Assembly: GCF_004016505.1 (NCBI RefSeq)
Contig: NZ_SACR01000007.1
Coordinates: forward strand, 124,001-188,000
Source of the DNA: Rubrivivax rivuli
Lineage (GTDB): Bacteria > Pseudomonadota > Gammaproteobacteria > Burkholderiales > Burkholderiaceae_C
Length of the DNA: 64,000 nt
Direction: 5' to 3'
A program made the translations under genes and the position numbers. The notes below the pieces were generated by a model. It saw only the letters and a list, made by a program, of their open reading frames with translations. It was not told the DNA's origin and did no database searches. Of the stretch, positions 51,990 to 60,829 are shown in pieces. How positions within the stretch are numbered: position 1 is the first letter of the stretch; each line of letters opens with the position of its first letter.

Positions 51990-52066
51990 TGGTGGCGCTT
52001 CAGGGATTTGAACCCCGGACCTGCGGATTATGATTCCGTCGCTCTAACCAGCTGAGCTAAAGCGCC
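51990..52066 (-). tRNA. tRNA-Met (CAT anticodon)
   Basis: This 77-nt gene folds as a standard cloverleaf. The acceptor is GGCGCTT/AAGCGCC with CCA encoded, the D arm is GCTC/GAGC, the anticodon loop is ATCATAA (anticodon CAT), and the T arm has TTCAAAT. It is probably elongator tRNA-Met; the isoleucine tRNA with modified CAU cannot be excluded from sequence alone. Its last 17 nt are the right attachment copy of the island, so the gene remains intact after insertion. A consensus promoter is upstream. Confidence 0.93.
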
Positions 52067-52079
52067 TTGTGAGCCGCGC

Positions 52080-52109
52080 ATTATAGCCAAAGCTCTGGCG
52101 TCTTTTCAA
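52080..52109 (-). promoter_or_regulatory. Promoter of tRNA-Met
   Basis: On the minus strand the -35 box is TTGAAA (52104-52109), the spacer is 18 bp and the -10 box is a perfect TATAAT (52080-52085), 13 bp before the tRNA. Confidence 0.75.
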
Positions 52110-52130
52110 AGCCGGTTTCCCGGTCCCACG

Positions 52131-53186
<1,056 letters not shown>

Positions 53187-53209
53187 GCGGCCCGGCTGCG
53201 CCGCCCGCC

Positions 53210-53926
53210 TCAGCGGCGCGCGGGCTCGGGTTCGAGCTCTTCGAAGAAGGCCGAGGGCACGGGCTCCATCGCGGGATCGAACTGATTCTCGAAGGCCGCG
53301 CGGTCGCCTTCGGACAGCACCTCGGCGATGTCGGGCACCGGGATCAGCGGCATCGGGCGCGAAGTGACGGGTGCCGCAGCCTTTGCGGCGGCAGCGGCCA
53401 CCGCCGAGCCGCCCACCACTGCCGTCATCGCGTGGCGCACCTCGGCCAGCGTGGGCAGCGCGTCTTCGCTCCAGGTGATGACGTGCACGCCGGCCTTGCG
53501 CAGCACGCGAGCCATGCGTTCGTGGCGGCGGCGCGAGCGCTCGCTCTCGCCGGGCGAGCGGATGTCGATGACGGCCAGCACACGCGAGCCGGCATCGCAC
53601 AGCAGCAAGTCGGCGCTGAGCGAGCCCACGCGCTGCAGCCAGTCGGCGTAGGAATGGCGCGCCGGCACGCGGATGAAGCGCGACAGCGGCACCTGTGCCA
53701 GCACCAGGAAGCCGGGCATCGCGCGACGCAGCAACTCGTAGGCCTGGCGCTCGGCGATGGTCAGCACGCGGGCGGCCTCGGGCGGCCAGGAAGCCACGGT
53801 ATCCAGGGCCTCGCGGTTCTGACCGCGCTGGTTCTGGCGCTGCCGCACCCGCATCGCCAGCCAGGCCAGCAGCAACAGCACGGTGGCCGGCAAGGCGAGG
53901 GAGGCGTTCGGGAACAAGGAGTCCAT
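53210..53926 (-). CDS. DUF2726-type protein with N-terminal membrane anchor
   Basis: This 238-aa protein has one hydrophobic segment near the start (LALPATVLLLLAWLAMRV), then a domain of the DUF2726 type: LTIAERQAYELLRRAMPGFLVLAQVPLSRFIRVP, LLLCDAGSRVLAVIDIRSPGESERSRRRHERMARVLRKAGV. The latter pattern resembles the nuclease-like fold in which VIDI holds an acidic residue. The ATG at 53926 avoids an unlikely N-terminal extension. Function is unknown. It is convergent with ftsY. Confidence 0.75.
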   Translation of the reverse strand: MDSLFPNASLALPATVLLLLAWLAMRVRQRQNQRGQNREALDTVASWPPEAARVLTIAERQAYELLRRAMPGFLVLAQVPLSRFIRVPARHSYADWLQRVGSLSADLLLCDAGSRVLAVIDIRSPGESERSRRRHERMARVLRKAGVHVITWSEDALPTLAEVRHAMTAVVGGSAVAAAAAKAAAPVTSRPMPLIPVPDIAEVLSEGDRAAFENQFDPAMEPVPSAFFEELEPEPARR

Positions 53927-54104
53927 GGGTGGCTGCACGGGCGTGGTGGTGTGAGGGTCGAACCCGGAAGATCGGCCGAAGCAGGCTGCCAATCAACGGT
54001 ATGCCTGACAAAAGACGTGTCAATGCGTATCGGCAGCCCCCGATGGCGGGGCGAAACGCGGCATCTGCCGCGGCGCACGGGTCTCTGGCGGGCCAGCAGG
54101 GGTC

Positions 54105-55484
54105 TCAGCGCGGCATGCCGGGGAAGCCGCCCCCACCCGGGCCGCCCATGCCGCCCATGCGCTTCATCATCTTCATCAGGCCGCCGCCCTTCATCTTCTT
54201 CATCATCCCCTGCATCTGGTCGAACTGGTTCAGCAGGCGGTTGACCTCTTGCACATGCACGCCGGCACCGGCGGCGATGCGGCGCTTGCGGCTGGCCTTC
54301 AGCAGCTCGGGCTTGCGGCGCTCCAGCGGCGTCATGCTGTTGATGATGCCTTCCATGCGGCGCACGTCGCGCTCGGCCTTGTCCATGTCGGCGCCGGCGG
54401 CCTTGGCGGTGAGCTGGCTGGGCAGCTTGTCCATCAGGCTGGACAGGCCGCCCATCTTCTTCATCTGGCTGATCTGGGCGAGGAAATCGTTGAGGTCGAA
54501 GCCGCCGCCCGACTTCATCTTGTCGGCGAACTTCTGTGCGGCGTCCATGTCGACGCCCTTCTGCACTTCTTCGACGAGCGCGACGATGTCGCCCATGCCC
54601 AGCACGCGGCCGGCGTGGCGTTCGGCGTCGAAGACCTCCAGGCCGTCGATCTTCTCGCTGACGCCCGCGAACTTGATGGGCGCGCCGGTGATCTGGCGCA
54701 CGCTGAGCGCCGCACCGCCGCGGCTGTCGCCGTCGAGCTTGGTGAGCACCACGCCGGTCAGCGGCAGCGCGTCCTTGAAGGCCTTGGCGGTGTTCACCGC
54801 GTCCTGGCCCTGCATGGCGTCGACGACGAAGAGCGTCTCCACCGGGTTCAGCGCCGCGTGCAGCTCGCGGATCTCGGCCATCAGCGCTTCGTCGATGCCC
54901 AGGCGGCCGGCGGTGTCGACCAGCAGCACGTCGAAATAGTGGCGCTTGGCGTAGTCCAGCGCGGCCAGCGCGATCTCGCGCGGCTTCTGCGTCGGGTCGG
55001 AGGGGAACCACTCGCCGCCAGCCTGCGCCGTGACGGTCTTCAGCTGTTCGATGGCCGCCGGCCGGTAGACGTCGGCCGAGACCGTGAGCACCTTCTTCTT
55101 GCGCTTGGTGATGAGGTGCTTGGTGAGCTTGGCAGTGGTGGTGGTCTTGCCCGCGCCCTGCAGGCCCGCCATCAGGATGACGGCCGGCGGCTGCGCCGCG
55201 AGGTTGATGTCGGAAACGCCCTCGCCCATGGTGGCGGCGAGTTCCTTGTGCACGATGCCCACCAGCGCCTGGCCGGGGTTCAGCGAACCGGCGACCTCGG
55301 TGCCCAGGGCCTTGTCCTTGACCCTGGCGATGAAGTCGCGCACCACGGGCAGGGCCACGTCGGCTTCCAGCAGGGCCATGCGCACTTCGCGCAGCATGTC
55401 CTGCACGTTGCTTTCGGTGATGCGGGCCTGCCCGCGCATGGTCTTGACCAGCTTGGACAGGCGGTCTGAGAGGGTCGAAGCCAT
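54105..55484 (-). CDS. ffh: Signal recognition particle protein Ffh
   Basis: This 459-aa GTPase binds 4.5S RNA and signal sequences and pairs with FtsY. The N domain starts MASTLSDRLSKLVKTMRGQARI. The G domain has P-loop GLQGAGKTTTTAKL, VDTAGRLGID and TKLDGDSRGGAAL. The Met-rich M domain carries LMKMMKRMGGMGGPGGGGFPG at its end. Length is normal. It is divergent from the CcsA-like gene at 55535. Confidence 0.98.
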   Translation of the reverse strand: MASTLSDRLSKLVKTMRGQARITESNVQDMLREVRMALLEADVALPVVRDFIARVKDKALGTEVAGSLNPGQALVGIVHKELAATMGEGVSDINLAAQPPAVILMAGLQGAGKTTTTAKLTKHLITKRKKKVLTVSADVYRPAAIEQLKTVTAQAGGEWFPSDPTQKPREIALAALDYAKRHYFDVLLVDTAGRLGIDEALMAEIRELHAALNPVETLFVVDAMQGQDAVNTAKAFKDALPLTGVVLTKLDGDSRGGAALSVRQITGAPIKFAGVSEKIDGLEVFDAERHAGRVLGMGDIVALVEEVQKGVDMDAAQKFADKMKSGGGFDLNDFLAQISQMKKMGGLSSLMDKLPSQLTAKAAGADMDKAERDVRRMEGIINSMTPLERRKPELLKASRKRRIAAGAGVHVQEVNRLLNQFDQMQGMMKKMKGGGLMKMMKRMGGMGGPGGGGFPGMPR

Positions 55485-55534
55485 GGCGTCTCGGTGGCGC
55501 CCGGGCAGGGGCGCATGGTCAGTACACTGTCTGC

Positions 55535-56374
55535 ATGATTCTATCGAGCGCGTCTCCGGCCCTGGCCCCTGGCGGCGGGCTGCTGCTGGTGGTCGTGGCC
55601 CTGCTGCTCTACGCGGTGGCGGCCGCGCCGGTGGCGGCCTTCAGCCGCTTCTCGGCGGCGGCGCTGCTGGGGGGCTGGGCGCTGCACGGCCTGCTGCTGT
55701 TGATCGACATCGCCGGCATCGGCCTGCCCACGCCCGGTGCCCGGCTGGGGTTCGCCCCGGTGTTGTCGGTCACGGTGTGGCTGGTGATCGCGGTCTATGC
55801 CGTCGAAAGCCGCTTCGTGCCGCTGCTCGCGGTGCGCCGGGGCCTGGCGCTGGCAGGAGCCCTGGCCGTGCTCGTGACTGCATCCTTCCCGGGCGAGGTT
55901 CGACCCATCACCTCGGCGCTGGCGCCGCTGCACTTCGTGCTGGGCGTCGGCGCCTACGGTCTCTTCGGCGCGGCGGTGCTGCACGCGCTGATGCTGGACG
56001 CCGCCGAGCGCCGCTTGCGCGCCAGCGGCCCCGGGGCCAGGCTGCAGGCGCTCGGCTCGGGGGCCATGGGCATGCCGCTGCTGCAACTGGAGCGCGTGAC
56101 CTTCCACTTCGTCGAGGCCGGCTTCGCGGTGCTGACAGCCACCCTCGTGCTGGGTTTCGTCAACACCGTGCACTGGCGCTGGGGCGACCACAAGGCGGTG
56201 TTCTCGCTGCTGGCCTGGGCGGTGTTCGCCGCGCTCTTGCTGGGGCGCCGCCTGCGGGGCTGGCGCGGCAAGCGGGCCACGCGCTGGCTTTACGTGGGCG
56301 CGGTGCTGCTGCTGCTGGGCTACGTGGGCTCGCGCTTCGTGGTCGAGGTGCTCTTGAACCCGGCGGCTGCATGA
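55535..56374 (+). CDS. CcsA/YpjD-type inner-membrane protein
   Basis: This 279-aa protein has about eight hydrophobic segments and the cytochrome c assembly-family stretch LHFVLGVGAYGLFGAAVLHALML and HWRWGDHKAVFSLLAW. The HxWGDHK and WxHF-type positions in such proteins hold haem ligands; here HWRWGDHK fits. YpjD-like proteins lie beside ffh in many proteobacteria. The role is not well established; a link to cytochrome maturation is by homology only. Confidence 0.85.
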   Translation: MILSSASPALAPGGGLLLVVVALLLYAVAAAPVAAFSRFSAAALLGGWALHGLLLLIDIAGIGLPTPGARLGFAPVLSVTVWLVIAVYAVESRFVPLLAVRRGLALAGALAVLVTASFPGEVRPITSALAPLHFVLGVGAYGLFGAAVLHALMLDAAERRLRASGPGARLQALGSGAMGMPLLQLERVTFHFVEAGFAVLTATLVLGFVNTVHWRWGDHKAVFSLLAWAVFAALLLGRRLRGWRGKRATRWLYVGAVLLLLGYVGSRFVVEVLLNPAAA

Positions 56375-56405
56375 CCGCAGCCGCTGGTTCCGGCCTGCCG
56401 CAACG

Positions 56406-56654
56406 ATGAAGTACCTGCTCCTGCTGGCCGTCGCGGCCCTGGCTCTGTGGTGGTTCAAGCGCCGCAGCGCCGAGCCGCCGAGCAAGCCACCGCCGGCGCC
56501 CCCGAAGCCCGCCGCCCGCCCGCCCTCGACCGAGCCCCTGGTGATGGTGGCCTGCGCCCACTGCGGCGTGCACCTGCCGCAGTCCGACGCAACGACCGAC
56601 GCCAGCGGCCGGCCTTACTGCGGCGAAGCCCACCGCGCCGCCGGCCCGCGCTGA
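56406..56654 (+). CDS. PP0621-type small membrane-anchored zinc-ribbon-like protein
   Basis: This 82-aa protein has one N-terminal membrane segment (MKYLLLLAVAALALWWFKRR), a Pro-rich linker, and a C-terminal VACAHCGVHLPQSD...GRPYCGEAHR. The CxxC and following C/H make a small zinc-ribbon-like module. The same small protein is often found between the CcsA-like gene and pilS in related bacteria. Function is unknown. Confidence 0.8.
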   Translation: MKYLLLLAVAALALWWFKRRSAEPPSKPPPAPPKPAARPPSTEPLVMVACAHCGVHLPQSDATTDASGRPYCGEAHRAAGPR

Positions 56655-56669
56655 AGGCCGGCTGCCGGC

Positions 56670-58595
56670 ATGGCCGCACCTGTCCCGCCCTCGGACCCCG
56701 ACCGTCGCGACACCGAACGCCGCAGCGGTGACCGCCGCCGCGGCGGCCGGCGCCGCGACGACACGCTGCTGGGCACGGTGGGCGGCGATTCACAGACCAG
56801 CGACGACTCCTTCTTCGATGCCGGCTGGCTGGCCTCGGGCGAAGCCAGCGCCGACAGCCGCTTCCTGCTGCGCCAGGCGCGGCGCATCGTGCATGCGCAG
56901 GACGATGCCCTGGCACGTGTCTACCGCACCTACGCCGCGGCGCGCGCCGTCATCGGCCTGGGCCTGGTGGGCGTGCAGGGTCTGGGCAGCCTCATGGGGC
57001 TGCGGCCCGTCGAGTGGCTGACGCTGGTCTCCTTGCTCTATGGCGTGCAGGCCATCACCTGGTGGCTGCTGCCCCGTTTCGGCCGCCTGGCGCCGCCGCA
57101 GGCCGGGCGACGCCGGCAGCAGTGGCTGGCCACCATCGGCATCGACCTGCTGGCCTTCTCGGTGCTGCACTTCCTGGAGGTGGGCAGCTCGCTGAACTAC
57201 GCCGCGCTGCTGGTGCTGCCGGTGCTGATGGCGGGCGTGCTGACCTCCAGGCTGCTGGCCCTGGGCACCGCGGCGGGGGTGTCGCTGGTGCTGCTCGGCG
57301 CGGCCTGGCGCGGCGGCTTCGGGCTCGACGGCACGGCACCGCTGATGCTGCAGTCGGGGCTGGTGGGCCTGGGCATGTTTGCCATCGCGCTGCTGGCCGG
57401 TGAACTGGCGGGTCGCCTGGCGCGGGAGGAACTCGCTGCGCGCGGCAGCCTGGAACTGGCCCGCCAGCAGGCACAGCTGAACCGGCTGGTGATCGAGGAG
57501 ATGGTCGATGGCGTGCTGGTGGTCGACCGCCGCCTGCGTGTGCGCGCGGCCAACCCGGCGGCGCGTGCCTTGCTGGTCGACCAGGGCCTGCACCCGCCCG
57601 CGCCCTTCGTGCTCGACCGCAACCCGGCCTGGGCGGCGCTGATGCAGGCCGTGGCCCAGGCCCTGGTCGAAGGCGAATGGCCCGAGGCCGGGCGCGATGT
57701 GATGCTCAGCTTCGGCCAGGGGCACACGCGAACGCTGCGCATGCGGGTGCGTTTCATGCGCGGCCGCGGGCTCGAGCCCGGGGCGGCCGAGGGCCGCGAG
57801 GAGCCGGGCGCGGTGGAGCCCTTTGCCGTGCTCCTGCTGGAAGACCTGCGCACCCTGCAGGCGCGCATCCGGCAGGAGAAGCTGGCCGCGATGGGGCGCG
57901 TGTCGGCGGGCATTGCGCACGAGATCCGCAACCCGCTTGCGGCCATCTCGCAGGCCAATGCGCTGCTGCTGGAAGATGCTTTGCCGCCCGCGCAGCAGCG
58001 CCTGGCACAGATGGTGGCCGACAACGTCGAACGCCTGAAACGGCTGGTAGACGACGTCATGGAGGTGGCGCCCGGGGCCGAGCCTCATCTGCGCACCATC
58101 GATGCCAATGCCGAGGTGGCGGCAGCAGCGGCCGACTGGGCGCGCACGGCCGGCGTGCCGCTGGCTCCCGACAGCCGGCTGCGCGCCGAACTGCCCGGTG
58201 TGCCGCTGGGCGTGGTCTTCGACCCCGAGCACCTGCGCCGCGTGCTGGTGAACCTGCTGGACAACGCGCACCGGCATGCCAGCGCGGGCCGCGGCGCGGT
58301 CTTCTTGCGCCTGGCTGCGCGTGAGGATGGCTGGGCACAGCTCTCGGTGCTCAGCGACAGCCCCCCGATACCGCCGGAGGTGGAGCGCCATCTCTTCGAG
58401 CCTTTCTTCAGCACGCGCAGCCGCGGCTCGGGCCTCGGCTTGTACATTTGCCGCGAGCTGTGCGAGCGTTACGGCGCCAGCATCGAGTACCGCCCGCGCC
58501 CGGCCGCCGAGCGCCTGCGCAACGAGTTCGTGGTGCACATGCGCCGGGCCGTGCTGCCCGATGCGAGCCAGCCGCTGCCCCTGGGCTCCGGCTGA
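56670..58595 (+). CDS. pilS: Sensor histidine kinase PilS-type
   Basis: This 641-aa inner-membrane kinase has a basic N-terminus, about six membrane helices (about 90-250), a PAS-like domain (about 270-380), and the kinase core with phospho-acceptor GIAHEIRNPLAAIS. The ATPase part has NLLDNAHRHA, FFSTRSRGSGLGL and YICREL. It partners with the downstream NtrC-type regulator; in relatives this pair controls type IV pilin genes. A gap of 63 bp separates it from pilR, so they are one operon. Confidence 0.9.
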   Translation: MAAPVPPSDPDRRDTERRSGDRRRGGRRRDDTLLGTVGGDSQTSDDSFFDAGWLASGEASADSRFLLRQARRIVHAQDDALARVYRTYAAARAVIGLGLVGVQGLGSLMGLRPVEWLTLVSLLYGVQAITWWLLPRFGRLAPPQAGRRRQQWLATIGIDLLAFSVLHFLEVGSSLNYAALLVLPVLMAGVLTSRLLALGTAAGVSLVLLGAAWRGGFGLDGTAPLMLQSGLVGLGMFAIALLAGELAGRLAREELAARGSLELARQQAQLNRLVIEEMVDGVLVVDRRLRVRAANPAARALLVDQGLHPPAPFVLDRNPAWAALMQAVAQALVEGEWPEAGRDVMLSFGQGHTRTLRMRVRFMRGRGLEPGAAEGREEPGAVEPFAVLLLEDLRTLQARIRQEKLAAMGRVSAGIAHEIRNPLAAISQANALLLEDALPPAQQRLAQMVADNVERLKRLVDDVMEVAPGAEPHLRTIDANAEVAAAAADWARTAGVPLAPDSRLRAELPGVPLGVVFDPEHLRRVLVNLLDNAHRHASAGRGAVFLRLAAREDGWAQLSVLSDSPPIPPEVERHLFEPFFSTRSRGSGLGLYICRELCERYGASIEYRPRPAAERLRNEFVVHMRRAVLPDASQPLPLGSG

Positions 58596-58658
58596 GCCGC
58601 CCACAGCTCGCGTTTCAGCAACCCCGCCGCCTCAGCAGCCCTGCAGCGAACCCAGCCC

Positions 58659-60188
58659 ATGAGCCCACAAGCCCAGGCCGCTTCGGCCCCCAGCGCCCGG
58701 CTGCTTGTCGTCGATGACGAGCCTGACCTGCGCACACTCTACGAACTGACGCTGGTGCGCGAGGGTTACGACGTCGAGAGCGCCGGCTCGGTTGAAGAAG
58801 CCTGGCTGCGACTGCAGGAGCAGGGCCCGGGGCACTACCAACTCGTCATCACCGACATGCGGCTGCCCGACGGCAACGGCCTGGACCTGCTGCGCCGGCT
58901 GGACAACGCCGGGCGCAGCGAAAAGGCCATCGTCATCACCGCCTATGGCTCACCCGAGAATGCCGTGGAGGCGCTGAAGGCGGGCGCCTACGACTACCTC
59001 ACCAAGCCCGTGGATCTGCGGCAGTTCCGTGCCGTGGTGGCTTCGGCGCTGGGGCGCATGCCCGTGCCGGCATCGCCTGCGCGCGCGCCGGCTGCGGTGG
59101 GGGCGGCGTCGGCAACCGGCCCTGCCGGCATGCCCGCTGCGCTCCATCCGGCGTTGCGCCGCATCGTGGGCGAGGCGCCGTCGATCCAGCAGGTGCGCGG
59201 CCTGGTGGAGCGCGTGGCGCAGAGCATGGCACCGGTGCTGGTGTGCGGCGAGTCGGGCACCGGCAAGGAACTGGTGGCGCGTGCGGTGCACGAGGTCTCT
59301 CCACGCGGCGCATTGCCTTTCGTGGCCGTGAACTGCGGCGCCATCCCCGAGAACCTGCTGGAGGCCGAATTCTTCGGCTACCGCAAGGGTGCCTTCACGG
59401 GCGCGAACGAAGACCGCGACGGCTTCTTCCAAGCCGCGCAGGGCGGCACGCTCTTCCTGGACGAGATCGGCGACCTGCCGCTGCCCATGCAGAGCAAGCT
59501 GCTGCGCGTGATACAGGAGCGCGCGGTGCGCCCGCTCGGGGCCACCGCAGAGACACCGTTCAACGTGCGCATCGTCAGTGCCACCCACAAGGACCTGGCG
59601 GCCGAGGTGCAGGCCGGGCGCTTCCGGCAAGACCTGTTCTACCGCCTCAATGTCATCCGCATCACCGTGCCGCCCTTGCGCGAGCGCCTGGGCGATCTGC
59701 CGGCCTTGTGCGGCAGCGTGCTGCAGCGCATCGCCCGAGATGCGGGCGTGAGCCCTGTGCCGACGCTGGCGCCCGAAGCGCTGCAGCACCTGGTGCGCTA
59801 CGGTTTCCCCGGCAATGTGCGAGAGCTCGAAAACCTCCTGCACCGCGCACTGGCCCTGGCCGACGGCACACGCATCGGGCAGGCCGATCTCGGCCTGCCC
59901 GAGGCCGTGCTGGGCGATGGGGTCGAGCCGGACAGCAACACGGTGCCTGCACCGCTGCAGCCACTGGCGGGCCCGGTGCGCGCCCCGGCCCCGGCCGGCG
60001 GCCCCGCCCTGCCCACCGATCTGGCGGCCCACCTCGACAGCATCGAGCGCGACATCCTGGAGCGTGCGCTTGAGCGCCACCGCTACAACCGCACTGCCGC
60101 GGGCGCCAGCCTGGGCCTGTCGCTGCGACAGATGCGCTACCGCATGGCGCGCCTGGGCGTCGGAGCCGCCGACAACGACGCCGACTGA
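58659..60188 (+). CDS. pilR: Sigma-54-dependent response regulator PilR-type
   Basis: This 509-aa protein has a receiver domain (phospho-acceptor Asp in LVITDMRLPDGNG), a sigma-54 activator AAA+ domain with GESGTGKE Walker A, GAFTGA loop and FLDEIGDLPLP, and a C-terminal Fis-type HTH (NRTAAGASLGLSLRQMRYRMARLG). It activates sigma-54 promoters such as those of pilin genes. The kinase gene is directly upstream. Confidence 0.92.
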   Translation: MSPQAQAASAPSARLLVVDDEPDLRTLYELTLVREGYDVESAGSVEEAWLRLQEQGPGHYQLVITDMRLPDGNGLDLLRRLDNAGRSEKAIVITAYGSPENAVEALKAGAYDYLTKPVDLRQFRAVVASALGRMPVPASPARAPAAVGAASATGPAGMPAALHPALRRIVGEAPSIQQVRGLVERVAQSMAPVLVCGESGTGKELVARAVHEVSPRGALPFVAVNCGAIPENLLEAEFFGYRKGAFTGANEDRDGFFQAAQGGTLFLDEIGDLPLPMQSKLLRVIQERAVRPLGATAETPFNVRIVSATHKDLAAEVQAGRFRQDLFYRLNVIRITVPPLRERLGDLPALCGSVLQRIARDAGVSPVPTLAPEALQHLVRYGFPGNVRELENLLHRALALADGTRIGQADLGLPEAVLGDGVEPDSNTVPAPLQPLAGPVRAPAPAGGPALPTDLAAHLDSIERDILERALERHRYNRTAAGASLGLSLRQMRYRMARLGVGAADNDAD

Positions 60189-60829
60189 AGGCGGGCCGGC
60201 GGGCGGGCAGGCTGGGCCCCGGGCCCGTGTGCGCAGTGTGGCGGCGGCGCGACCCGCTGCGGAGTCCGGAGGCCTGCACCGTCGAGGCGCCGAGAGGCCT
60301 GCGCCGAACGGCACGGCCGCCAGAAGCGGCGCGCCTTTCCGGACCTTTCCGGGCGCGAGGCCGCATGGATCCTGCGGGTTCCGGTCCCCGCGCAGCCGCG
60401 GCGCGGCCTGCACCGCAGGTGCCGCTGCGGCGGGGTGTCGCAGGTGCGAAAGTGGGGCGCGGCGTGTGAGCTCTCGCCACCGGGAAACCACTGTCCGGGA
60501 CACTAGCCGTAGTGGCTTGGCAGCCCATGGCACCCCAGATATAGTGCCTTCGCGTGATAATCTCGTGAACGCGTCGGGCTGTTGAGCGGCCGGGCTCGGC
60601 CAGGTTGCTGCAAGGCCTTGTGCAGGCCATGCAGGGCTGGGTTCTGGGCCTGCTGCCCACCTTGAGCCCGTCGGGTCCGGGGTCACGGGCCCGCACCCAC
60701 TTTCACACCGACACCCGCACACCCAAGCTCTTTTCGCCTTGCGCAGTGCCCTGGCCCGCGCAGGGCAGTGCTGCCGCCACCGCGCAGTGCCGAACCGACA
60801 AACACGAACCGCAGACCAGAGGGGATCGC
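60189..60829. other. Long upstream region of nrdA
   Basis: This is a 641-bp stretch without a supported gene. The first ~290 bp are GC-rich and hold nothing recognisable. A pair of NrdR-box-like dyads lies at 60500-60547, and a TGATAAT extended -10-like element at 60555-60561. That would leave a leader of about 260 nt before the ATG. I see no riboswitch fold. From memory, many relatives have a short muramyl amidase gene (ampD) in this neighbourhood; none is visible here. Confidence 0.5.
60500..60547. promoter_or_regulatory. Pair of NrdR-box-like sites before nrdA
   Basis: Box 1 is ACACTAGCCGTAGTGG (60500-60515) and box 2 is ACCCCAGATATAGTGC (60532-60547). Their starts are 32 bp apart, about three helical turns, as known for NrdR binding sites. 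The second box overlaps the expected -35 position of a promoter with -10 GATAAT at 60556-60561. NrdR represses ribonucleotide reductase genes, which fits the downstream gene. Confidence 0.55.

Larger units (their letters stand above)
15344..52006. mobile_element. Genomic island (integrative, probably mobilisable element) in tRNA-Met
   Basis: The segment is framed by an exact 17-bp direct repeat (TGGTGGCGCTTCAGGGA at 15344-15360 and 51990-52006). The right copy is the last 17 nt of an intact tRNA-Met gene, including the encoded CCA. A tyrosine integrase lies just inside that end. Core genes resume on both sides (signalling operon; ftsY). Inside are ParA/ParB-like and relaxase genes, a serine recombinase, a type I restriction system, unknown defence-like cassettes and metabolic cargo. 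No type IV secretion gene was recognised, so mobilisation in trans is more likely than self-transfer. Several cargo genes are broken. Confidence 0.85.

Noticed and set aside
60189..60829. Riboswitch or small gene before nrdA
   Set aside because: No conserved riboswitch core was seen; the enzyme is class Ia and not cobalamin-dependent, and no frame in the gap has a credible product.
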